Assembly: GCF_040819555.1 (NCBI RefSeq) | Contig: NZ_CP161920.1 | Span: 1,673,001-1,737,000 of the forward strand | From: Nitratireductor sp. GISD-1A_MAKvit | Lineage (GTDB): Bacteria > Pseudomonadota > Alphaproteobacteria > Rhizobiales > Rhizobiaceae | Direction: 5' to 3' | DNA: 64,000 nt | Shown here: positions 27,970-35,700 of the stretch, in pieces | Layout: each line of letters opens with the position of its first letter | How positions within the stretch are numbered: position 1 is the stretch's first letter | Translations under genes and position numbers: made by a program | Notes under the pieces: model-generated | Seen by the model: the letters and a program-made list of their open reading frames with translations, nothing else | What the model was told of the DNA's origin: nothing | Databases searched by the model: none

Positions 27970-28587
27970 ATGGACAAGCCCGCCGCCCGCCCCAAACGCA
28001 CCCGCATCCAGCGCGAAAAGCGCGAACTGATCGGCGAGGCCGCGCTGGAGGTTTTTTCACAGCACGGGTTTCGCGGCTCGACCATTGACCAGATCGCCGA
28101 CGCGGCCGGCATGTCCAAGCCCAATCTCCTCTATTATTTCAAGAACAAGGAGGAGATTTTTGCGACTTTGATTCACCGTCTTATGGAGACCTGGCTCGCC
28201 CCCCTGCGCGAAATGGATGCGACGGGTGATCCGCACACGGAAATCCGCTCCTATATTCGCCGCAAGATCGAGATGGCGCGTGATTTCCCGCGCGAGAGCC
28301 GGCTGTTCGCCAATGAGATTCTGCAGGGCGCGCCGCGTATCCTGCCTTTGCTTGAAGGCGAATTGAAGGAACTGGTGGACGAGAAAGCCGCGGTCATTGC
28401 CATCTGGATGCGTGAGGGACGCCTGAAAAAGAGCGATCCCTACCACTTCATCTTCGCCATCTGGGCGACCACCCAGCACTATGCCGATTTCGACGTGCAG
28501 GTGCGCGCGGTGTTGGGCGAAAACCGCGGTGGCGAGGGCCGTTTCGAGGATGCCGCGCGGTTTCTGGAGGGGCTGTTTCTGGCCTGA
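27970..28587 (+). CDS. rutR: RutR-like TetR-family regulator of pyrimidine catabolism
   Basis: 205 residues from the ATG at 27970. The HTH (EVFSQHGFRGSTIDQIADAAGMSKPNLLYYFKNKEEIF) and the C-terminal domain (WLAPL, then ESRLFANEILQGAPR and HFIFAIWATTQHYADFDVQVRAVLG) match E. coli RutR along its whole length. RutR binds uracil or thymine and releases DNA. It is divergent from the aminotransferase-cupin-amidohydrolase-hydA-transporter operon, and a RutR-type box lies between. It may also act on preTA at 2.7 kb. Confidence 0.88.
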   Translation: MDKPAARPKRTRIQREKRELIGEAALEVFSQHGFRGSTIDQIADAAGMSKPNLLYYFKNKEEIFATLIHRLMETWLAPLREMDATGDPHTEIRSYIRRKIEMARDFPRESRLFANEILQGAPRILPLLEGELKELVDEKAAVIAIWMREGRLKKSDPYHFIFAIWATTQHYADFDVQVRAVLGENRGGEGRFEDAARFLEGLFLA

Positions 28588-28829
28588 GAAACGGCGCTTA
28601 TCGAGACGGTTCGTCATGAGGATGCGATAGGGCTGGCCCCGTCCGGGGATAAACCCGCGCTCCTGCCCGCAATCCTGATCTTTTTTCTTTGCCCAGGCAT
28701 ATGACCAAGCATCTGAATTGTCTTTGGAACGCGCATCGTTCCCCGGATCACATCAAGAAAAGGATAGGAGTTTAATCCTCGCCACCCGCAGTGGCCTGAT
28801 CATAACCCCGTTGAACGAGGCGGGGTCAG

Positions 28830-29565
28830 ATGGTCAGCGATGGCGACGAGCGAGAACTTGCCAGGGATTTTGCGGCACTGCGCGCGGGCCTATGCCGAAG
28901 GCGCGTTTCTGATACGGGCGTGGCATTTGCAGGCCTTGCTGGAGGCGCGGGCGAACTTCAATCCCGCTCAGCCGCGTGTTCCGCGTGGTTACCGCTACGG
29001 CGGGCGGTGGACTGGGCCGGGTGGCGACTGGGGCGGACCTGCACACGACGATGGCCGTGCGAGAATTGTGGCCGTCAGCGGCGACCCGGACGAGCCGAAG
29101 ATCCCCCACAAGAGGCCAGCGCGGGCGCGTGAGCGCAATCGGATCGGTCGTGCTGCGGCCCGGTATCTGCGGACGCTTCCGCTTTGGCAGCGGGTTCGCT
29201 TTCTCGCGCGGGTCGGCTGGCTGGCGAACGAAGCCGGGCACACGATCCGATCCTACTCCGACGAGCCGCGCGCGCTGGAGGAACTTAAGGAACGTGCGAC
29301 TGTACCGAGACCGGGCTATGATATACACCATATAGTTGAGAAAACGCCGGCATATCGCGACGGATTTTCGCGGGAAATGATCGAGAGCCCGCAGAATAAG
29401 GTCCTGGTTCCGCGGTACAAGCATTGGGAGATCACGGCCTGGTATGCAACGAAAGATGAGAGATTTGGAGGCCTTTCACCTCGAGAGTATCTTCGCAGTG
29501 AGTCCTGGCAAAAGCGCGTTGAGATAGGGTTGTTTGCACTGCGATATCATGGAGTTTTGAGATGA
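28830..29565 (+). pseudogene. Toxin of module 1: putative HNH-like nuclease toxin, frameshifted by one extra G
   Basis: From the ATG at 28830 (MVSDGDERELARDFAALRAG, after GAGGCGGGG) the frame is lost; removing one G from GGG at 28886-28888 restores RAAYAEGAFLIRAWHLQALLEARA. Then comes the linker FNPAQPRVPRG with GGRWTGPGG, a motif seen in phage-type and polymorphic toxins, and a C-terminal domain of about 90 residues. That domain has YDIHHIVEKTP, SPQNKVLVPRYKHWEITAWY and GVLR at the end, the His-rich layout of HNH/Endo VII-like nuclease toxins. The restored length is 244 residues. The stop overlaps the immunity ATG (ATGA). No secretion domain is present. The nuclease role is inferred from motifs. 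Confidence 0.72.
28975..29152 (+). repeat. Linker repeat, copy A (module 1 toxin)
   Basis: About 178 bases from CGTGTTCCGCGTGGTT to CGTGCT are almost identical to 30045-30224 (about four substitutions and one extra G in the other copy). It covers the PRVPRG-GGRWT linker and the charged region before the nuclease domain. Sequence on both sides diverges more, as expected for a recombination anchor. Confidence 0.85.
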
Positions 29566-29957
29566 TGGTGAAGAAAGGGAAAGCGGTTCCGGTTGACGCC
29601 ACAGTGCAAGAATTCATCGATCTCAGCCTGACACAGCATGAGGCAGTGCTTTATCTAGAAACGCGGCCCTACAATCGCGCCTATGAGAAAATCCGCAAAC
29701 TAGTTGACAAGCTCAGGTTGTCCCCCGGTGATCAGCGTCATGTTCTGGTCGATCTGTTCGACCATCCAAACCCTCAAGTGCGATTGAACGCAGCCAAATA
29801 TGCTCATCCTCTTTTCCCTGAGGAGTCCATTCAAGTCGTTCAATCCATCATTGATGCCAAAAAATACCCGCAGGAAGCGCATGCCAGGAGCGCGCTTGAT
29901 TATCTGATGTTCGGGCCATTACCCGAGAATGATGGTTGTCCAGCGTTGTTGACGTAG
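29562..29957 (+). CDS. Immunity protein of module 1, DUF2019-like helical-repeat protein
   Basis: 131 residues. ATVQEFIDLSLTQHEAVLYLETRPYNRAYEKIRKLVDKL and GDQRHVLVDLFDHPNPQVRLNAAKYAHPLFPEE form paired helices like a short HEAT/ARM repeat. From memory this resembles DUF2019 proteins of rhizobia. Its ATG overlaps the toxin stop by 4 bases, the usual coupling of a toxin and its antidote. Three paralogues follow (30634, 31213, 31652). The C-terminal tail (ENDGCPALLT) is unlike the others. Binding to the cognate nuclease is inferred from position only. Confidence 0.7.
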   Translation: MMVKKGKAVPVDATVQEFIDLSLTQHEAVLYLETRPYNRAYEKIRKLVDKLRLSPGDQRHVLVDLFDHPNPQVRLNAAKYAHPLFPEESIQVVQSIIDAKKYPQEAHARSALDYLMFGPLPENDGCPALLT

Positions 29958-30000
29958 GACGTCGCTCCTGGACCCACGGCAATCCATCCGCGAGAGCGCG

Positions 30001-30637
30001 GTGGATAGTGAGATTGCAGAAGCAGGTTTCAATCCGCACCAACCCCGTGTTCCGCGTGGTTCCCGCTACGGCGGGCGGTGGACTGGGGCCGGGTGGCGAC
30101 TGGGGCGGACCTGCACACGACGATGGCCGTGCGAGAATTGTGGCCGTCAGCGGCGACCCGGACGAGCCGAAGATCCCCCACAAGAGGGCTGCGCGGGCGC
30201 GTGAGCGCAATCGGATCGGCCGTGCTTTGACGCAGTATCTACGGTCGCTTCCCCACTCGCGGCAAGCTGACATCATAGAACGGGTCGGTTGGCTCGCGAA
30301 TGAAGTCGGACACACGATCCGCTCCTACTTCGATGAGCCGCGCTCATTGGAGGAGCTAAGAGAACGTGCGACAGCACCGAGACCGGGTTATGATATACAC
30401 CATATAGTTGAAAAGACGCCGGCATATCGCGACGGATTTTCGCGGGAGATGATCGAGAGCCCCGACAACAAGGTGCTGGTTCCACGGTACAAGCATTGGG
30501 AGATTACGGCATGGTACGCCAAAAGAACTGGCAAGTTCGGTGGCCTCTCTCCTCGAGAGGCTCTCCGTAATGCCACTTGGCGCAGGCGGGTAGAGATAGG
30601 ACTGTCGGCATTGAGGGAACATGGAGTTTTGAGATGA
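30001..30637 (+). pseudogene. Toxin of module 2: N-terminally shorter nuclease toxin copy, frameshifted by one extra G
   Basis: A GTG at 30001 opens VDSEIAEAGFNPHQPRVPRG, preceded in frame by a stop at 29950. Compared with the first copy, everything before the linker is missing, so this is an orphan C-terminal module. At 30085-30088 it has GGGG where the otherwise nearly identical copy A has GGG; removing one G gives WTGPGGDWGG and an open frame of 211 residues. The nuclease part (YDIHHIVEKTP, SPDNKVLVPRYKHWEITAWY) is strongly conserved with copy 1. The stop overlaps the next immunity gene (ATGA). An independent start near 29936 gives an out-of-frame N-terminus and is rejected. Confidence 0.7.
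30045..30224 (+). repeat. Linker repeat, copy B (module 2 toxin)
   Basis: Direct repeat partner of 28975-29152, about 1.07 kb downstream. It contains the additional G at 30085-30088 that breaks the toxin frame. Because the partner copy lacks it, this indel is visible from the window alone, without any database. Confidence 0.85.
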
Positions 30638-31005
30638 CGGTGAAGAAGAGAAGTGAGCTCTCCGTCGATCAGATTATCCGGCGGTTTATCGACCTCAGCC
30701 TGACGCAGCATGAGGCTGTGCTATATCTCGAAACACGGCCCTACAATCGCGCTTATCTTAAGATTAAAGGTTTGGCGGAAGAACTGGAAGCACGCCCCGG
30801 TGATCAGCGGCATGTTCTGGTCGATCTTTTCGACCATCCAAACCCGCAAGTGCGTTTGAACGCAGCCACATATGCCCATCCCCTTTTCCCAGATCCGGCC
30901 ATTAAGGTGGTTCAATCCATCATCGATGCCAAAAGACATCCACAGGAAGCGGATGCCAGAACCGTGCTTGACTACTTGATCAATGGACCTCTTGAACCGG
31001 AATGA
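30634..31005 (+). CDS. Immunity protein of module 2, DUF2019-like
   Basis: 123 residues from the ATG at 30634, overlapping the toxin stop by 4 bases. It is close to the module 1 protein: RRFIDLSLTQHEAVLYLETRPYNRAYLKIKGLAEEL and FDHPNPQVRLNAATYAHPLFPDPAIKVVQSIIDAKRHPQEADARTVLDYL. A longer in-frame start at 30577 lies inside the toxin gene and is rejected. It probably neutralises the matching nuclease domain. Confidence 0.7.
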   Translation: MTVKKRSELSVDQIIRRFIDLSLTQHEAVLYLETRPYNRAYLKIKGLAEELEARPGDQRHVLVDLFDHPNPQVRLNAATYAHPLFPDPAIKVVQSIIDAKRHPQEADARTVLDYLINGPLEPE

Positions 31006-31140
31006 TGGAGTTGTTGCGAAGATGACATCTCGACATCATACCGAAACCCAGGCCCGTTCATTGAACATGCTGGATGGGTTGGACGCTTGGATAGGTCTGC
31101 TGCCAAATCCAATGATTTGGGAGGATTCTTGTTTCAGCAA

Positions 31141-31216
31141 CTTCTTCGAGGGCTTCAGGGCGCGGGCGGGTAGAGGCCGGCCTTTTGCGTTGCAACGGCT
31201 TGGAACTTTCAAATGA
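31141..31216 (+). pseudogene. Remnant of a third toxin (C-terminal codons only)
   Basis: The bases before the third immunity gene align with the end of the module 2 toxin gene: CTTCGAGGGCTTC against CCTCGAGAGGCTCTC, then GGCGGGTAGAG shared exactly, then a final frame ending FALQRLGTFK that parallels FALRYHGVLR. There is a small deletion and a frame change between the parts. The TGA overlaps the immunity ATG as in modules 1 and 2. The nuclease domain itself is gone. Confidence 0.55.
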
Positions 31217-31587
31217 TGACGAGACGCAAGAATAACGCTCCCGTCGACGAGATGCTGCAACGCTTCATCGAACTGAGCCTGACGCAGCATGAGGCGCTGC
31301 TATATCTTGAGGCCCGGCCTTACAACCGGGCTTATATGAAAATCAAAAAGCTGGTTGAAGAACTGGAAGCGCGCCCCGGTGATTAGCGTCATGCGCTGAT
31401 CGAACTGTTTGATCACGATAATCCTCAAGTGCGGCTGAACGCCGCCAAACATGCCCACCCTCTTTATCCGGATAAGGCCATTCAGATTGTTCAATCCATC
31501 ATTGATGCCAGGGCGCTTCCGCAGGAAGTATATGCCAAGGATGTACTTTCATTTCTGATGTATGGACCACGGTTTGGGCGAAGGTAG
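31213..31587 (+). pseudogene. Immunity gene of module 3, DUF2019-like, interrupted by an amber stop
   Basis: Starts MMTRRKNNAPVDEMLQRF and continues IELSLTQHEALLYLEARPYNRAY. A TAG at 31384-31386 stands where the two upstream paralogues have CAG (glutamine of GDQRH). The same frame then continues RHALIELFDHDNPQVRLNAAKHAHPL to a stop at 31587. A single C-to-T change explains the break, unlike the one-base insertions elsewhere in the window. It is probably inactive, consistent with loss of its toxin. Confidence 0.75.
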
Positions 31588-31589
31588 AA

Positions 31590-31655
31590 AGCCGCCGGGA
31601 GGAACGCGAATTGATGGGGCGATATGCACTGAGAAAGTTTGGAGTGCTTAAATGA
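31590..31655 (+). pseudogene. Remnant of a fourth toxin (last about 20 codons)
   Basis: Reading back from the TGA at 31653-31655 gives SRREERELMGRYALRKFGVLK, which lines up position by position with SWQKRVEIGLFALRYHGVLR, the end of toxin 1. The stop again overlaps the next immunity ATG at 31652. It is about 65 bases long and follows directly after the module 3 stop. It shows that the fourth immunity gene was once also paired with a toxin. Confidence 0.6.
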
Positions 31656-32029
31656 AGTCCAAAGCCGCTCGTCTTGCAAACCAGTCAGACGACAGTCTCA
31701 TTGCGCGTGCCGCTGAAATTGGCGTGGACCAGGATCATGCGCTGTTGGGAAATGAAATTTCCCGTTTTAACAAGCTCTTCGACGAACTGATGTCGATTAA
31801 GAATGAACTACGCACGCGGCCAGGAGATCGGCGGCGGCTGTTCATGGAACTCTATGAACATCGAAACATGCAGGTGCGTCTGAATTCCGCCAAGGCGACC
31901 CTCGCCGTCGCGCCGCAGGAGGCGCGGGCGCTGCTGGAGTGGATCGCGGCATCGAAGCATAATCCGCAGGCTGGTGATGCCGGGATGTGCCTCTGGGCGC
32001 TCGATGAAGGGATCTTCGTTCCGGACTGA
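31652..32029 (+). CDS. Immunity protein of module 4, DUF2019-type
   Basis: 125 residues, intact. DDSLIARAAEIGVDQDHALLGNEISRFNKLFDELMSIKNEL and ELYEHRNMQVRLNSAKATLAVAPQEARALLEWIAASKHNPQAGDAGMCLWALD are close to the textbook DUF2019 sequence as I remember it, and the most diverged of the four paralogues here. It is now an orphan immunity gene, since only a 20-codon toxin remnant precedes it. Such orphans can protect against toxins of neighbouring cells. Confidence 0.72.
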   Translation: MKSKAARLANQSDDSLIARAAEIGVDQDHALLGNEISRFNKLFDELMSIKNELRTRPGDRRRLFMELYEHRNMQVRLNSAKATLAVAPQEARALLEWIAASKHNPQAGDAGMCLWALDEGIFVPD

Positions 32030-32113
32030 GTTTCAGCAAACCCAGTGGGGGCAGCGCTCGGCTTGGATCAGTAGAGAAAAAGCGCCACCCTGGTCACAAA
32101 AAGGATTCCTCAC

Positions 32114-32332
32114 ATGCGGTCAGCGCTCAGGGCGAAAGCCATCGCGATCTGCGAAGAGAAAATCGCGAAGAAGGGTGAGGGCGTCGGGCTCTCTTTCTAC
32201 GCCTTCTTCGCCAACAAGAATGACGATCCCGAGCTTCTCATGGAAGCGGCGGAATGGTGGATCAGGACGCACGCGCTCGACCATTTCGAAAAGGCGGTGA
32301 AGATCCGGGACATGATCCGGTCTGGCAAATAG
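32114..32332 (+). CDS. Small conserved cytoplasmic protein (DUF6500-like)
   Basis: 72 residues: ICEEKIAKKGEGVGLSFYAFFANKNDDPELLMEAAEWWIRTHALDHFEKAVKIRDMI. No signal peptide or membrane segment; mostly helical. From memory it resembles a short family of unknown function found in Hyphomicrobiales, but the family name is uncertain. It stands alone between the immunity array and creA. Confidence 0.6.
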   Translation: MRSALRAKAIAICEEKIAKKGEGVGLSFYAFFANKNDDPELLMEAAEWWIRTHALDHFEKAVKIRDMIRSGK

Positions 32333-32433
32333 CCAACGGTCTTTCAAAGCGGTTCGTCTGGCCGGCGCATTCCATTCGCGCCTGTCAGTCCCCATATTGG
32401 TGGCATCCGATTTTGAACCGTTCGAGACAGGCC

Positions 32434-32922
32434 ATGCGTTTTTCCCTCCCGACCCTTGCCGCTTCACTCATCGCATCCGTTTTCATCGCAGCACCCGCAT
32501 CCGCCGAGCAGGTGGGCGAAATCGGTGTCGACTGGCTCGGCAACGACATCATCATCGAGGCCGTGCACGACCCCAAGGTCGAGGGCGTGACCTGTCACGT
32601 CACCTATTTCGACCGCGGCGTGATCGACCGGTTGCAGAAGGGCAACTGGTTCGAGGATCCGTCCAACTCCTCCATCTCATGCCGGCAGACCGGTCCCATC
32701 GTCATTGGTGACATCGACCTTGGCGAAGATGGCGAGGAAGTGTTCAAGCAGCGCCAGTCGCTGATCTGGAAGTCGGTCGTCGTCAAGCGTATTTATGACG
32801 AGAAGAATGACACGCTGATCTATCTTTCCCACGCCCGCCAGGTGCAGGACGGTTCGGCCAAGATGGCGATCTCGACCGTGCCGCTCTACGGCACCGATGC
32901 GCGTTGGGAGAAAGAAGACTAG
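32434..32922 (+). CDS. creA: CreA-family periplasmic protein
   Basis: 162 residues from the ATG at 32434. A signal peptide (PTLAASLIASVFIAAPASAEQ) is followed by the CreA core: IGVDWLGNDIIIEAVHDPKVEGVTCHVTYFDRG, then EDPSNSSISCRQTGPI with the conserved cysteine pair, then SLIWKSVVVKRIYDE and YLSHARQVQDGSAKMAISTVPL. CreA proteins are conserved in proteobacteria, but no biochemical function is established. An in-frame start at 32254 is too far upstream and overlaps the preceding small gene. Confidence 0.85.
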   Translation: MRFSLPTLAASLIASVFIAAPASAEQVGEIGVDWLGNDIIIEAVHDPKVEGVTCHVTYFDRGVIDRLQKGNWFEDPSNSSISCRQTGPIVIGDIDLGEDGEEVFKQRQSLIWKSVVVKRIYDEKNDTLIYLSHARQVQDGSAKMAISTVPLYGTDARWEKED

Positions 32923-32940
32923 GGCGCGTGCGGCCTGCGG

Positions 32941-34149
32941 TCAGGTCGCCTCAGGCGCTGTCTGGGGCATTGTGAACACGAAGGACGTTTCCTTCTCGTC
33001 GCTTTCGACCTCCAGCTTGCCCTTGTGGGCGCGGGCGATCTCTGAAGCGATGAACAGTCCGAGCCCAAGCCCTTTCTGATGCGCCCGCACCTCGGCACGA
33101 GAAAACGGCTGGAAGAGCCTGACACGCACGTCAGGAGGTATGGGCCCGCCGGCATTGGTCACGCGGATCGTGAGAACGCTGTTGCTGCAGGTGGAGACGA
33201 CCCGTACGGCTTCGCCTTCGGTGCCATGGTCGATGGCGTTGCCAACGAGATTGGAGACCAACTGCCCAATGCGCCCTTCATCACAGTCAATCGGCTCGGG
33301 GAGGGCGACCTGTGTTTCGACCCGGGCGCCTTCGCGGCCGGCGACGATCTCGTCCACCACCTGCTGAATGACAGGACCGAGTTCCACCGTTTTCATCTCC
33401 ACCGCCATGCCCTTGCCAAGGCGGGCGGCGGCGAGGTCAAGCATGTCGTCGATGAGACTGCTCATGCGCGCGATGCTGGAGCGCATGAGATCGACCACTT
33501 TCTCCCGCTTTTCCGGGTCGGGGTCGCGGGTCAGAATCTCGGCGCCGCTGCGTATCGAGGCAAGCGGGTTGCGAAGGTCATGACCAAGTACGGCGACAAA
33601 CTGCTCGCGCAGCTTGGCCGTCTGCTTTTCGTACCAGAGCCCCTGTTCCAGTTTGATGCGCTTCTGCACCGCATTTTCAATACGTTCCTCCAGCGATGCG
33701 TTGAGTGTGGCGAGTTCCTCACGTGCCTTTTCGGCTGCGCGGCGCGCCTCCAGCAACTCCCGTTCATACTGCCGCCTTTGCCGGGCCCGAAACAGGGCGA
33801 CGCGCACGGAGAGGGGAGTGCCTGCCGTGTCGCGAACTTCTCGCGCATTCGCAAGCACCGGCAGTGTGGTGCCGGAGGCGTCGGAGAGGTCGAGCGCCAC
33901 TTCGTCGAAAAATCCCTGCATGCGCAGAAGCGGCGCGAAGTGGGTCTCGTAGAATATGCGGCCGGGGGCACTCAGTATTTCATGGAAGGCCTTGCCTGCG
34001 AGTTCCTCTTTCGAATAGCCGAGCCAGTCCACCAGGGTCTGATTGGCGCGCAGAATGCGACCATTGGGGTGCAGGGATACGTATGCGCAGGGAGCGTTTT
34101 CAAACAGCTCCTCCGCATCATCGGCTGCGTTCTTGTAGACCACGTTCAC
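32941..34149 (-). CDS. PAS-domain sensor histidine kinase paired with RsbQ
   Basis: 402 residues from the GTG at 34149, whose GTGA overlaps the rsbQ stop. The PAS domain (ELFENAPCAYVSLHPNGRILRANQTLVDWLGY and GRIFYETHFAPLLRMQGFFDEVALDL) is of the type found in Bacillus RsbP. A coiled coil (about 120-180) leads to the H-box FVAVLGHDLRNPLASI, N-box QLVSNLVGNAIDHG and G-box GLGLGLFIASEIARAHKGKLEVES. It has no membrane segment and no receiver domain. It should phosphorylate an unlinked response regulator. RsbQ probably delivers or makes the small molecule bound by the PAS domain. The longer in-frame start at 34299 lies inside rsbQ and is rejected. Confidence 0.85.
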   Translation of the reverse strand: MNVVYKNAADDAEELFENAPCAYVSLHPNGRILRANQTLVDWLGYSKEELAGKAFHEILSAPGRIFYETHFAPLLRMQGFFDEVALDLSDASGTTLPVLANAREVRDTAGTPLSVRVALFRARQRRQYERELLEARRAAEKAREELATLNASLEERIENAVQKRIKLEQGLWYEKQTAKLREQFVAVLGHDLRNPLASIRSGAEILTRDPDPEKREKVVDLMRSSIARMSSLIDDMLDLAAARLGKGMAVEMKTVELGPVIQQVVDEIVAGREGARVETQVALPEPIDCDEGRIGQLVSNLVGNAIDHGTEGEAVRVVSTCSNSVLTIRVTNAGGPIPPDVRVRLFQPFSRAEVRAHQKGLGLGLFIASEIARAHKGKLEVESDEKETSFVFTMPQTAPEAT

Positions 34150-34935
34150 AGAAAATCTCTCATCGCTCTGATCACCTCGTCGGGTGCGCTCAGATTGGGA
34201 CAGTGTCCATAGGCATCGAGCAGGGCCAGCCGCGCATCGGGGAGGCGTTCTTCCACGTATTTCCCCACCTGTTGACCCGCGATCACGTCCTCCTTGCATT
34301 GCAGCACGAGACAGGATGTCTGAACCGAAGCCAGATCAGCCCGGTTGTCGGACAGGAAAGTCGCGCGCGCGAACGCGCGGGCGATGTCCGGATCGGTGCG
34401 GCAGAAGCTGTTCTCCAGCTCTTCCGACAGTTCGGGGCGATCCGCATTTCCCATGATCAGGGGCGCCATCTGAGCCGACCAGCCCATATGGTTCTCGTCC
34501 AGGAACTCCAGGAGCTCTTCCAGTTGCTCACGTGAAAACCCGCCCTGATAATCCCCGTCATTGAGATAGCAGGGGGAAGGGCAGACCAGGACGAGCTTTT
34601 CAAAATGTCGGGGCGACTTGATGGCCGCCAGCGCGCCGATCATGGCACTCACCGAGTGGCCGACAAAAATCCCGTTCTCGACATCCACGGCTTCGCAGAT
34701 CTCCACCACGTCATCCGCGTAACCTTCCAGCGTGGCGTATTTCTTCTGATCATAGGCAACAAGATCAGAGCGGCCCCGCACCGACATGGTCGAACAGGAT
34801 AACCTTGTGGTCGCGCTCGAATTCCGGTGCAACGAAACGCCACATGTTCTGATCGCACCCAAAACCATGAGCGAAGATCATCGCCTTCTGGCCTTCGCCG
34901 CTGACATTGATGTTGTTGCGTTTGATGATCGACAT
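34146..34935 (-). pseudogene. rsbQ: RsbQ-like alpha/beta hydrolase, frameshifted by one extra base
   Basis: From the ATG at 34935 it reads MSIIKRNNINVSGEG, then MIFAHGFGCDQNMWRFVAPEFERD and VILFDHVGAG, and then meets a TGA. Removing one base from CCCC at 34774-34777 joins it to RSDLVAYDQKKYATLEGYADDVVEI and the rest. Catalytic Ser in GHSVSAMIG, Asp in CKEDVIAG and His in YGHCPNLSAP are present. CPSPCYLNDGDYQGGFSREQLEELLEF and SFCRTDPDIARAFA are specific to RsbQ. The restored length is 262 residues against 269 in B. subtilis. It is coupled to the PAS kinase gene, in place of the RsbP phosphatase. Confidence 0.85.
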
Positions 34936-35149
34936 TCAGAACTGACCCATTGTTATCAGGGTGGACCTGCCGCCGCTGGCCAGCCACAGGAGAAATTGTC
35001 TGCTGTCGGTGGTGGGGTGCCTCCCTCTATGCATGCTAAGCCATATTTATCGGGCGCGGAAGCCGGTTGTGGTTTTTTGTGTTTCCGTTGCGGAAGGCTG
35101 AATGACCCATCGGTTCACGTGCGCTGCCGGCCAAATGAAGGGCTTCATT

Positions 35150-35581
35150 TTATTCGAGATAGGCATAGGCCCCGGTCGCGGAGAAGGCGAGCCGCGTCTC
35201 TCCTTCAGCGCGCATTTCCACCCGCACATAGGCCATGCGCCTGCCATTCGACAGAACCTCGACGCGGATCATCACCGGACCGGGTTTCAAAGGTCGGATG
35301 AAATGGGTGGTCATATCCACGGTGGTGCAGGTACGGAAGCGGCCATTGGCGGCGGAGAGCGCTGCCACGGCGCAGGTGTCGGCGGCGGAAGCCGTTGCCT
35401 GCCCGCAGATCACCCCGCCCACATGCACCAGATCGGCATTTTCCGGAAGGCGGAAATCGACCCCCGTCTTGTCTGCCGATAGCGCTTCGATCGCCAGTGC
35501 TTTGATCCACGGCGCGAAGACCGATTGTAGCGTTTCCCTTGCTGCGTCCAGTGCCTGTTCCGCGTCGAACTGAGCGTTCAT
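35150..35581 (-). CDS. Hotdog-fold thioesterase, PaaI/YdiI-like
   Basis: 143 residues. The hotdog helix region LVHVGGVICGQATASAADTCAVAALSAANG and the following TVDMTTHFIRPLKPGPVMIRVEVL match acyl-CoA thioesterases of the PaaI family. It is divergent from paaA across a 119-base AT-rich promoter region, so it may be a second thioesterase tied to the phenylacetate pathway. The substrate is not evident. Confidence 0.78.
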   Translation of the reverse strand: MNAQFDAEQALDAARETLQSVFAPWIKALAIEALSADKTGVDFRLPENADLVHVGGVICGQATASAADTCAVAALSAANGRFRTCTTVDMTTHFIRPLKPGPVMIRVEVLSNGRRMAYVRVEMRAEGETRLAFSATGAYAYLE

Positions 35582-35700
35582 GTCACTCCGGTCTCCAAAA
35601 ATGCGTTACGAAATATTGCCATTATTAGTATTTTTTGTTACATATTTAAAGGCAGACTGACGCTCCGCCCTGAGCCGCGCGTGAGCATGGAGGACAAGCG
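35582..35700. promoter_or_regulatory. AT-rich divergent promoter region, thioesterase / paaABCDE
   Basis: The stretch 35602-35650 is markedly AT-rich and holds two direct copies of GTTAC followed by AT-rich bases, about 27 bases apart (GTTACGAAATATT and GTTACATATTT). PaaX or another regulator could bind here. The ACCGACC/GGTCGGT palindrome of the other paa cluster is absent. GGAGGA precedes the paaA ATG. Confidence 0.35.

Noticed and set aside
28588..28829. Possible missing 5' part of the first toxin or another small gene
   Set aside because: No frame with a recognisable motif or good RBS was seen in this about 240-base stretch; the toxin start at 28830 has a usable RBS.
28830..32029. Prophage origin of the toxin region
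   Set aside because: No integrase, capsid, terminase, portal or att-like repeats were found. Only the linker motif resembles phage-borne toxins.
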